Assembly (NCBI GenBank): GCA_035551475.1
Contig: DASZMX010000153.1
Location: forward strand, 1-18,193
Direction: 5' to 3'
DNA length: 18,193 bases
From: DASZMX01 sp035551475
Lineage (GTDB): Bacteria > Verrucomicrobiota > Verrucomicrobiia > Limisphaerales > Palsa-1400
In this document: positions 8,290-14,284 of the stretch, one piece after another
How the letters are laid out: each line of letters opens with the position of its first letter
Position numbering within the stretch: the stretch's first letter is position 1
Program-made: the position numbers and the translations under genes
The notes under the pieces: model-generated
What the model saw: only the letters and a program-made list of their open reading frames with translations
Told to the model about the DNA's origin: nothing
Databases searched by the model: none

Positions 8290-9554
8290 GCGACGGCGAG
8301 AAGGGAAGCCCGCAGCGCGCGCACGGTGGATTGGAGCTGGGCGCGCGTGATCGTCAACGGCGGCGTCAGGCTGATCACACTGGCGTCCGCGCCTTCCGGC
8401 AGGAGAATGAAACCGCGCTGCAGAATATCTTTGACAACACGCAGCGCCCGCCCCGGCTCGCGCAATTCCAAGCCCAGCATGAGCCCGCGTCCGCGCACCG
8501 CGCCGGATTTAAGGCCGCGCAATTCTTCCGCGAGCCATTCGCCCAGCGCCGCGCTGCGTTCCGGCAGGCGGCGGCGTTGCAATTCCCCGATTTGCGCCAA
8601 AGCCATGGCGCAACCGACCGGATGCCCAAGAAACGTGCTGGTATGGATGGCCTCGCCCTCGGAGCGCGGCCACGCCTTGTCAATCACATCATTTCGCCCC
8701 ACGCAGGCGGAGAGCGGAAATCCGCCGGTCAACGCTTTGCCAAGGCAAACCAGATCGGGCGCGGTCTTTTCGTGTTCGCAGGCAAACCAGCGTCCCGTGC
8801 GGCCGAACCCGGTGTAAATTTCGTCCAGAATCAGCAAGGCGCCGGATTGATCACACGCCTGGCGCAAGACGCGCAGAAAGCCGCGCGGAGGAACGTGAAT
8901 GCCGCCGCGCGCCTGAATCGGCTCCGCCACAATGGCGCCAATCGATTCGGTCCGGAGCAAGCGACGAATTTGTTTTTCGACCGCCGCGAGGTCTTTCGCC
9001 GTGGCGGGAAAAGGCACAAAGCGCCCGAACTGCCGCAATTGCGCCGCGAACGGTCCGCGAAAATGCGCGCGATGCGTGGCGTTGAGGGCGCCGTAGCCGA
9101 GGCCATGATAACCGCCGGTGAACGCGATGATGTCTCGTTTGCCCGTGGCAAGAAGCGCCGTCTTCAACGCGGCTTCCACGGCTTCAAAGCCGGAATTGCA
9201 AAAAATGGTTTTGCCGAACGTGCGTCCGCCCGACCAGCGTTCGAAGGTCAAGCCGCTGAGGGCGCGGGCCAATTCGGCCTTTCCGGCGTGGGGATGCACA
9301 TCGCCCATGGCGTGCAGCAGGCGGCCCATTTGTTTTTGCCCGGCGGCCACCACGCGGGCGTTGGCGTGGCCCGCGGCGGCGACGCCAAACGCGGCCGTCA
9401 AATCTAAATATTTCCGGCCGGCCGCGTCCCAGACCTCCGCGCCGCGCGCCCGTTCCCAAACGATGGGCCAGCCGCCCGCCGGATCTACCCACAGCACGTT
9501 GGGCGATTCGTATTGGCCGAGCAGCCGGAGGACGCGGTCGGATTTGGTTTTCAC
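8286..9554 (-). CDS. Class III (PLP-dependent) aminotransferase
   Basis: This 422-residue fold-type I aminotransferase belongs to the class III subgroup (acetylornithine/ornithine/4-aminobutyrate/GSA aminomutase relatives). LILDEIYTGFGRTG holds the pyridine-N aspartate D244. CLGKALTGGFPLSA holds the Schiff-base lysine K273. HTSTFLGHPVGCA is the phosphate-binding stretch, and FCNSGFEAVEAALK is the usual cofactor loop. The amino donor and acceptor cannot be told from sequence, so I give no gene name. The start is GTG 9554, six bases after the queE stop. The next gene, rsmA, overlaps its stop by four bases. It sits in a housekeeping-type operon with no biosynthetic partner in view that would identify its substrate. 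Confidence 0.93.
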   Translation of the reverse strand: MKTKSDRVLRLLGQYESPNVLWVDPAGGWPIVWERARGAEVWDAAGRKYLDLTAAFGVAAAGHANARVVAAGQKQMGRLLHAMGDVHPHAGKAELARALSGLTFERWSGGRTFGKTIFCNSGFEAVEAALKTALLATGKRDIIAFTGGYHGLGYGALNATHRAHFRGPFAAQLRQFGRFVPFPATAKDLAAVEKQIRRLLRTESIGAIVAEPIQARGGIHVPPRGFLRVLRQACDQSGALLILDEIYTGFGRTGRWFACEHEKTAPDLVCLGKALTGGFPLSACVGRNDVIDKAWPRSEGEAIHTSTFLGHPVGCAMALAQIGELQRRRLPERSAALGEWLAEELRGLKSGAVRGRGLMLGLELREPGRALRVVKDILQRGFILLPEGADASVISLTPPLTITRAQLQSTVRALRASLLAVA

Positions 9555-9560
9555 AGGTTG

Positions 9561-10292
9561 TCAAACACTGCGCTGATCCGGCGGCCAGATGAATTTATGC
9601 ATCTGAAGCTGGAACCGCGCCGGGACACGGTCGGCGATCATTTGCTCAACGAGCTGCGTGCGCGTGAGCGGCGTCTGGCCCTCCGGGACTTTCTTGAGCG
9701 ATTTATCCTGCTGGCCGGGCTGCAGCGGAGCGACCCACGAAAACAGGCACGGACAAATCTGCGCCAGCTTGCGCTCCTCCAAAACGCCGCGCGCCCAGGC
9801 GTAATCCTCCTGCGTGCCGATGACAAACTTCACCTCGTCGGTGGCTTTGAGGTGCGCCACGTTTTCCCAGCGATTCCGCGCGGACTCGCCGCTGCTCGGG
9901 CATTTGAGATCCATGATCCGATGCACGCGCGGATCCACGGGCGCGATGTCCAGCGCGCCGCTCGTTTCCAACAATACCGTGTAACCGCCATCGCAAAGCG
10001 TGCGCATCAAGGGCAAGGCGCCTTTTTGCAGCAGCGGCTCGCCGCCGGTCAACTCCACGAGCGGCAGTTTTTGTCCGGCGGCGGAAGCATACGGCGCGGC
10101 CAATTGCGTCACGCGTTCCAGAACTTCGCCCAGCGGCATTTTGCGGCCCTCGGTGAACGCGTATGCGGTGTCGCAGTAGGAGCAGCGCAGGTTGCAGGCC
10201 GTCAAGCGCACAAAAACGCACGGCCAGCCCGCCCAGGCGCTCTCGCCCTGCACGCTGGCATAAATTTCATTGATCACGAGCGTTTCCGACAT
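9561..10292 (-). CDS. queE: 7-carboxy-7-deazaguanine synthase QueE (radical SAM)
   Basis: QueE converts 6-carboxytetrahydropterin to 7-carboxy-7-deazaguanine in the queuosine/preQ0 pathway, using a [4Fe-4S] cluster and SAM. This 243-residue protein has the N-terminal INEIYASVQGES substrate-binding segment. The radical-SAM cysteines C33, C37 and C40 are spaced C-x3-C-x2-C in CNLRCSYC. VELTGGEPLLQ is the SAM-binding GGE motif, and TSGALDI and DLKCPSS follow. The frame is open upstream to 10661, but family homology starts at ATG 10292 and the upstream part is antisense to another gene. No other queuosine gene is in the window. It is the first gene of a tight minus-strand group with the aminotransferase and rsmA. 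Confidence 0.95.
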   Translation of the reverse strand: MSETLVINEIYASVQGESAWAGWPCVFVRLTACNLRCSYCDTAYAFTEGRKMPLGEVLERVTQLAAPYASAAGQKLPLVELTGGEPLLQKGALPLMRTLCDGGYTVLLETSGALDIAPVDPRVHRIMDLKCPSSGESARNRWENVAHLKATDEVKFVIGTQEDYAWARGVLEERKLAQICPCLFSWVAPLQPGQQDKSLKKVPEGQTPLTRTQLVEQMIADRVPARFQLQMHKFIWPPDQRSV

Positions 10293-10300
10293 GGCCGGAT

Positions 10301-10329
10301 AAGATAGCGGCTGGGCGCGCCGATGGCGA
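10301..10329 (-). promoter_or_regulatory. Candidate sigma70-type promoter for queE
   Basis: On the minus strand, TCGCCA (10329-10324) and TATCTT (10306-10301) are separated by 17 bases. The -10 box ends eight bases before the queE ATG, so transcription would start at or next to the start codon and give a nearly leaderless mRNA. No Shine-Dalgarno is visible, which fits. The match to consensus is moderate (4/6 and 4/6). Confidence 0.3.
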
Positions 10330-10359
10330 CGTTGATTTGCCCCGTCGCCGGGGAAAGTT

Positions 10360-10388
10360 TTGCCAAAGGCGCCGCCATGCCCTATGCT
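10360..10388 (+). promoter_or_regulatory. Candidate sigma70-type promoter for the 10395 gene (leaderless)
   Basis: TTGCCA (10360-10365) and TATGCT (10383-10388) are 17 bases apart. A start six to seven bases further on would fall on the GTG codon at 10395. The mRNA would then be leaderless, in line with the lack of a ribosome binding site. This is inference from spacing only. Confidence 0.35.
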
Positions 10389-10394
10389 TGACCC

Positions 10395-10628
10395 GTGCCA
10401 ATCGTGGCGGAAAAAGCGGATCGAGCCTGGCGGAAATCGCGGATTGCGGCCCGCCTGCTGTTGCGCAAGGAAAAAGGGCCGTTGCGTCCCCGCGATCAGG
10501 CGCTGGCCCGCCGCCTCGCGCAGGATCCCGAGGTGAGCAACCGCCTGATTGAGCAGGGCCTTTATTTCTTGGGCATTGGCGCCCGCAAACATGAGTTCGA
10601 CCGAAAACTGGTGGAAGGGCGAAATTAA
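10395..10628 (+). CDS. Small basic helical protein, possible partner of the nucleotidyltransferase
   Basis: This 77-residue protein is read from GTG 10395. There is no ATG in frame near the start. It is Arg/Lys/Ala/Leu-rich and probably all-helical (DQALARRLAQDPEVSNRLIEQG). I do not recognise a named family. Its last 38 bases overlap the ATG-initiated nucleotidyltransferase gene in another frame. This implies the two are made together from one transcript, an arrangement usual for toxin-antitoxin or other two-gene modules. The coding call rests on a natural-looking amino-acid composition, the promoter-like sequence right upstream and the overlap. Confidence is moderate because the frame is short in GC-rich DNA. 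Confidence 0.55.
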   Translation: MPIVAEKADRAWRKSRIAARLLLRKEKGPLRPRDQALARRLAQDPEVSNRLIEQGLYFLGIGARKHEFDRKLVEGRN

Positions 10629-11265
10629 TTGGGCCACGCCCGCTGGGCGCTTGCTGGACAAATTCCTGGCGGCGCTGCCGGACGACCGCGCTTTTCATTT
10701 TGTCCTCTTTGGTTCGGCCCCGCTCCAATTGAGCATCGATCATGCGCTGCTTAGCGCCGACGTGGACCTCTTTTCCGAAAATGAAGAGGAGGATTTGGCG
10801 GCGCTGGTGGAGGCGGCCAAGCTCGGCAAAAGCCAGGGCGGAATTTATCTCGAGCCGGGCCATTCCTTGAGTTTTCGCGCCAGCCCGCACTGGCGCGCGC
10901 GCGCCCGCAGCCTCACGCGCCGCCGCGCGACACTGACGCTGCCGCATCCGCACGATGTTTTGATCGGAAAACTGGCGCGGCTCGACGCGAAGGATGTGCA
11001 GGCTTTCCGGCGCGTCATGGAGTTGACAGGACATCCCACGGCGGACGAATTTAAAAAAGACCTGCAAAACGCGGTCGATTTATTCCGTCCCGCCTTTGAC
11101 GACGACTCTCCCAATCGCTATCCGGAAAACACGCGCCGTTTGTGGCGGGAAGTGTTTCACGCCGAAATCGACCTGCAGCGCGACATCATTGCGCCGGCCT
11201 TGGCGAAGCGCCGGGAAAATTACGGCGAAACAACCCCCGACTACAAACACTTCCTCGAAAGGTGA
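10591..11265 (+). CDS. DUF6036-like nucleotidyltransferase (MNT fold), putative toxin/effector
   Basis: This 224-residue protein has the minimal-nucleotidyltransferase signature: a hydrophobic strand into G41-S42 (VLFGSAPLQLSI) and, about 15 residues on, D57-V-D59 (SADVDLF) as metal ligands. A later HPHDVLIGKLARLDAKDVQAF stretch resembles the helix that follows the catalytic domain in DUF6036/AbiEii-type proteins. Such proteins transfer nucleotides to RNA, tRNA or protein. Several act as toxins with a small partner encoded upstream. The substrate here is unknown. ATG 10591 is preferred. A TTG at 10549 in the same frame would add 14 poorly conserved-looking residues. The stop TGA is directly abutted by the stop of the converging 104-residue gene. 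Confidence 0.72.
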   Translation: MSSTENWWKGEINWATPAGRLLDKFLAALPDDRAFHFVLFGSAPLQLSIDHALLSADVDLFSENEEEDLAALVEAAKLGKSQGGIYLEPGHSLSFRASPHWRARARSLTRRRATLTLPHPHDVLIGKLARLDAKDVQAFRRVMELTGHPTADEFKKDLQNAVDLFRPAFDDDSPNRYPENTRRLWREVFHAEIDLQRDIIAPALAKRRENYGETTPDYKHFLER

Positions 11266-11580
11266 TCAAAGCGTCTCGATCGGGTGGGACGTGATGCGGA
11301 TGTCGAGCTGCGCGAAGCGGCGTTTGAGGGTTTGCTTGAATTTCAGGAAGAATTTGTTGTGGGCGGGAAGATCGGGCACATCCACGTAAAAAAGGGTGAG
11401 CTTGTCACGGAAGGTTTCGCCTTTTTCCTCCCACACGCCGCTGAGCGGCGCGGTTTTCAGGGCGGCGCCAAATTTTTCCTTCAACTCGGAAAAGGTTTGG
11501 GCCAGCAGCGCGCCGGGCACAGGGCGTCCGTCATTGAAGGTCAGCGGCGCGAGAATTTCGTAACGACGCAAGGCGCTCAT
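11266..11580 (-). CDS. Conserved small protein of unknown function
   Basis: This 104-residue protein starts at ATG 11580, which overlaps the TGA of the upstream flavoprotein oxidoreductase gene (ATGA, 11577-11580). An open frame extends upstream to 11856 but is the shadow of that gene. The sequence (RRYEILAPLTFNDGRPVP, then LTLFYVDVPD and FKQTLKRRFAQLDI near the end) reads as a compact alpha/beta domain. It resembles a conserved bacterial hypothetical family that I recall but cannot name. There is no signal peptide, membrane segment or cysteine cluster. The coupling suggests that its product is needed in proportion to the oxidoreductase. Confidence 0.78.
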   Translation of the reverse strand: MSALRRYEILAPLTFNDGRPVPGALLAQTFSELKEKFGAALKTAPLSGVWEEKGETFRDKLTLFYVDVPDLPAHNKFFLKFKQTLKRRFAQLDIRITSHPIETL

Positions 11581-13016
11581 GACGGCGAGGGCAGGGGAAT
11601 GCGCTCGGCGAGTTCGGCGGCGGGATAAGTCCAAATCTCTGAGAGCGTGGGATGATAATGCGGCATGGCCGCCAGCTCGTGGACGGTCATGCGTTTGTGC
11701 ATGGCGGCGATGATTTCGTGCAGCAACTCGCCGCCCGACGGCCCGACGCATGAGCCGCCCAGAATCTCGCCCGTCGCCGGATCGGCCAGCAACTTCACAA
11801 AGCCATCGGTGGCTTCCATGATGAGCGATTTCCCGTGGTCGCGAAACGGATAGCACGCGGTCAAATAGGGCAGGTTGCGGGCGCCCGCCGATTTCTCCGA
11901 AAGCCCCACCATCGCGACTTGCGGCGAGGTGAACACGATACTGCTGAGCAAACGGTAATCAATGTGGCGCGGACGATCCGGGTGCAAAATATTATGCACC
12001 GCGATTTCGCCCTGCTCGATCCCAATATGCACAATCGCATAAGGCCCGGTGCAATCGCCGGCGGCATAAATATGCGGCAGGCTGGTTTGCATGCTGGCAT
12101 TGGTTTCGATGCGCCCATAATCGAGCGCCACGCCGATCTTTTCCAGGCCCAGCCCCGCGGTGTTGGGCACGCGTCCTGTCGCCAATAAAATTTCGTCCGC
12201 CGTCACGCGCTTGGTGCGGTTCTGGTGCGCAAAGGCCACGCCTTTTAAGCGCCCGCGGCGAAAGGCTTCCACGATGCGGGTGTTGCTGATGAGCTTGACG
12301 CCTTCGCGGCGCAGCACGCGCGCCAGGGTTTGGGCGGCGTCGGCGTCGAATTCGCGCAGCAATTGGCCGCTGCGTTGAATGAGGGTCACCGGCACATCCA
12401 TGCGGCCATAAAATTGCGCCAGCTCCACCGCGATCGGGCCGCCCCCCAGCACAATCAGCGAGCGCGGCGGCTCGCGCAATGACAGCGCCTCGTCGCTTGT
12501 CAAATATCCAACACTCTCCAGCGAGGGGGTCGGGGCCGGCGCGATGGTTGAGCCGGTCGCGATGATAAAATGCCGCGCCCGCAGGCTCGCCGGGACCGCC
12601 TTGGCGCCGCGCCCGGGCACGGGTTGCAAGCGTAGCGTGTGCGCGTCGGTGAATTCTCCGCGCGCCCGCAGGAGGGTGAATTTCCCGCCGGTCAACTGTT
12701 TTTGGCGATAACGCGCGAACCCGCCGACGATGGCATCCTTGCGCGCCATGACGGCCTTGAAATCGAAACCCGCCTTCGGGATGCGCAACCCCCACGCTGC
12801 GCCCGTGCGGGCGCTATGCAGCACATCCGCTGCGTGCAACAGCGCCTTGCTCGGCATGCAGCCGCGCAGGATGCAAAGCCCGCCCATCTGCCGGCCGCCT
12901 TCCACCACCACCGTGCGCAAGCCCGCCGAGCCCGCTGTGCGGGCGGCCGCATAACCGCCGCTGCCGCCGCCAATTACCGCGACGTCATAATCAACATGTG
13001 CTCCGGTGTGAGGCAT
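11577..13016 (-). CDS. Pyridine nucleotide-disulfide oxidoreductase (MerA/dihydrolipoyl dehydrogenase-like)
   Basis: This FAD- and NAD(P)H-binding class I disulfide flavoprotein has 479 residues from ATG 13016. It shows the FAD motif IGGGSGG (15-21), the redox pair C48-x4-C53 in GGLCILRGCMPSK, the NAD(P) motif VLGGGPIAVELA, the ATGRVPN box and the second FAD motif IYAAGDC. The dimer-interface HPTLSE carries the His-Glu proton relay. It lacks the N-terminal metal-binding domain and C-terminal vicinal cysteines of true mercuric reductases. No 2-oxo-acid dehydrogenase genes adjoin, so the substrate is open. Two starts compete: ATG 13016 (GGTGA ten bases upstream, fits the family) and TTG 13076, which has a very good GGGAGGAG six bases ahead but adds 20 unusual Arg-rich residues. 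Confidence 0.92.
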   Translation of the reverse strand: MPHTGAHVDYDVAVIGGGSGGYAAARTAGSAGLRTVVVEGGRQMGGLCILRGCMPSKALLHAADVLHSARTGAAWGLRIPKAGFDFKAVMARKDAIVGGFARYRQKQLTGGKFTLLRARGEFTDAHTLRLQPVPGRGAKAVPASLRARHFIIATGSTIAPAPTPSLESVGYLTSDEALSLREPPRSLIVLGGGPIAVELAQFYGRMDVPVTLIQRSGQLLREFDADAAQTLARVLRREGVKLISNTRIVEAFRRGRLKGVAFAHQNRTKRVTADEILLATGRVPNTAGLGLEKIGVALDYGRIETNASMQTSLPHIYAAGDCTGPYAIVHIGIEQGEIAVHNILHPDRPRHIDYRLLSSIVFTSPQVAMVGLSEKSAGARNLPYLTACYPFRDHGKSLIMEATDGFVKLLADPATGEILGGSCVGPSGGELLHEIIAAMHKRMTVHELAAMPHYHPTLSEIWTYPAAELAERIPLPSPS

Positions 13017-13143
13017 CGTTTCGTTGTCACCAATCTGCCGCCGCCCCGCCAGACGCGCAACGCCGATTCTATGCAAGATTCTCCTCCCGCCCGCTGTTAC
13101 CTCTGCTTTTTCCTGAGAGCGCCCAAAAAATATACAAATCGGG

Positions 13144-13173
13144 TTGACCGAAAAGCGCTTATTTGCTTATGAT
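13144..13173 (+). promoter_or_regulatory. Sigma70-type promoter for the sorted-protein gene
   Basis: TTGACC (13144-13149) and TATGAT (13168-13173), each 5/6 to consensus, are 18 bases apart. The spacer contains an 8-base palindrome AAGCGCTT (13153-13160), a plausible operator position. The start would be near 13180, about 205 bases before the ATG. Confidence 0.5.
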
Positions 13174-13222
13174 CAGCAGGTTAAAGCCGAAATGGGATGA
13201 AAAATAACATCTTTTTTTGGCG

Positions 13223-13254
13223 GGTTTCCCGAAATTGAGACCATCGGGGAAACC
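13223..13254 (+). repeat. Inverted repeat in the 5' leader
   Basis: GGTTTCCC (13223-13230) and GGGAAACC (13247-13254) are perfectly complementary with a 16-base loop. It could be an RNA hairpin in the leader or a dyad protein-binding site. A T-run (TTTTTTT, 13212-13218) lies upstream rather than downstream, so it is not a terminator for plus-strand transcription. Confidence 0.4.
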
Positions 13255-13385
13255 GTGACAAGTGATTTAAAATGAGGCACTTGAGCGAGTTGAGATAAGA
13301 GTGAGACGCGAGGCATGTAAACTGCTCATTAATGGGACATTGCGGGTATGAGAATGAGGCAATTGAGAAAGAAAAAGTAAAAGCA

Positions 13386-14135
13386 ATGAAGCAAGCAATT
13401 CACAAAGCAGCAGTCGGAATCGTCGGTCTTTCGTTATGCGCGACCTACGCGGCCAAGGCCACCAGCATCACCATCACCGATATTTCGGATTGGTCGAAAG
13501 CGGAGGTCGTAAATCTTACTTTGACGTCCCCCACGCTGGGCAGCAGCTATGATGGCGGCGTTTATTCCGGCATTAACACCTTCCAAATCACCGCCAACGG
13601 CGTGACGTTCGATGCCAACGGTTTTTGCATCGATCCGTATCATTGGAGCGTCGGCGGCACGTATTCGGATGATGTCGTCAACCTCTCCAACGCGCCCAAG
13701 TCGCCCGGCCCGATGACCCCGCAAGCCGCGCTCGACGTGGAAAAATTGTGGGCGGAATATTATACTGCGGCGCTGACCGACAGCTCGGTCGCCGGCGGTT
13801 TGCAACTGGCGATCTGGGAAGTCGTGGCCAATAGCATTGGCAACAGCGAATATTTTTCCATCGATGCCGGCCAGAGCGGCCCCGGCCAAATCGGCGATGT
13901 CGCTTTGCAGGACATTGCGTCCCTGGCGACCTATAGCGGGCCGCTGGCGGACTTGGTGGGGTTGACCTCGCCGACCGGCCAGGACTACGTGGTGGCGAAC
14001 TTTGTTCCGTCCGGGTCCTTGCCGCCCTCGGTTCCGGACCAAAACTCCACCTTCGCGCTGTTGGGCATGGGCATGGTCGCCCTGGCCGCCGCGCCGCGCT
14101 CGATGCTGAAATTGAGCCGCATCAAATCCAAATAA
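13386..14135 (+). CDS. Exosortase-sorted surface protein (VPDSG-CTERM-like) with thioester-like domain
   Basis: This 249-residue exported protein has a signal peptide (MKQAIHKAAVGIVGLSLCATYAAKA), which fixes ATG 13386. An in-frame ATG at 13332 would put 18 charged residues before it. The C-terminal VPDQNSTFALLGMGMVALAAA plus a basic tail matches the VPDSG-CTERM class of exosortase sorting signals (motif, hydrophobic helix, positive end). The substrate should be cut and anchored at the outer surface by an exosortase encoded elsewhere. The mature part has a single cysteine, C81 in NGFCIDPYHW, and Q140 in LQLAIWEV. The same pairing of CID and QxAIW defines bacterial thioester domains, where Cys and Gln form an internal thioester. 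A terminator-like hairpin follows the gene. I infer a surface or matrix role. The ligand is unknown. Confidence 0.85.
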   Translation: MKQAIHKAAVGIVGLSLCATYAAKATSITITDISDWSKAEVVNLTLTSPTLGSSYDGGVYSGINTFQITANGVTFDANGFCIDPYHWSVGGTYSDDVVNLSNAPKSPGPMTPQAALDVEKLWAEYYTAALTDSSVAGGLQLAIWEVVANSIGNSEYFSIDAGQSGPGQIGDVALQDIASLATYSGPLADLVGLTSPTGQDYVVANFVPSGSLPPSVPDQNSTFALLGMGMVALAAAPRSMLKLSRIKSK

Positions 14136-14166
14136 TCGCGCCCTGCGCAGGGCCCACTAATCTCGT

Positions 14167-14200
14167 CGCGCCCGGTGTCATTGACATGGCATCGGGCGCG
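14167..14200 (+). terminator. Strong GC-rich hairpin after the sorted-protein gene
   Basis: A stem of 15 pairs (two G-T) joins 14167-14181 to 14186-14200 around a four-base loop. The outer eight pairs are CGCGCCCG/CGGGCGCG. It begins 31 bases after the stop. The T-run that follows is only three bases, so it may work with a factor or mainly protect the 3' end. A separate 14-base palindrome, GCCCTGCGCAGGGC (14140-14153), lies just before it. Confidence 0.6.
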
Positions 14201-14224
14201 CCACGTTTCGCCGCGCCTCCTTCT

Positions 14225-14253
14225 TTGACAATCCCCGGCGCTGCACGAATAAT
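14225..14253 (+). promoter_or_regulatory. Near-consensus sigma70-type promoter for the GH127 gene
   Basis: A perfect TTGACA (14225-14230) is followed after 17 bases by AATAAT (14248-14253, 5/6). Transcription would start near 14260, about 25 bases before ATG 14285. Together with the upstream hairpin this makes GH127 its own transcription unit. Confidence 0.6.
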
Positions 14254-14284
14254 GCAGGACCGCGCTTTTTACGCCTGATTGAAA

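Larger units (their letters stand above)
13017..13385. other. Long divergent intergenic/regulatory region
   Basis: No gene is seen in this AT-richer stretch apart from the possible 20-codon extension of the oxidoreductase (to 13076). It holds a GGGAGGAG Shine-Dalgarno-like site for that TTG start (minus, 13088-13081). It also holds a weak minus-strand TATATT (13134-13129), a good plus-strand promoter at 13144-13173, an inverted repeat at 13223-13254 and a 14-base imperfect direct repeat (13272-13285 and 13354-13367). The last three give the sorted-protein gene a leader of about 200 bases. Confidence 0.6.

Noticed and set aside
10293..10661. N-terminal extension of queE by 123 codons
   Set aside because: QueE homology begins at ATG 10292. 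The extension is antisense to the 77-residue and nucleotidyltransferase genes and resembles no domain.
11581..11856. N-terminal extension of the 104-residue protein
   Set aside because: It lies inside the oxidoreductase gene in another frame, and ATG 11580 is coupled by the ATGA overlap.
11577..13016. Naming the flavoprotein mercuric reductase or dihydrolipoyl dehydrogenase
   Set aside because: It has no metal-binding N-terminal domain, no C-terminal vicinal cysteines, no mer genes and no 2-oxo-acid dehydrogenase genes nearby.
13332..13385. Upstream ATG for the sorted protein
   Set aside because: It would put 18 charged residues ahead of a clear signal peptide beginning at 13386.
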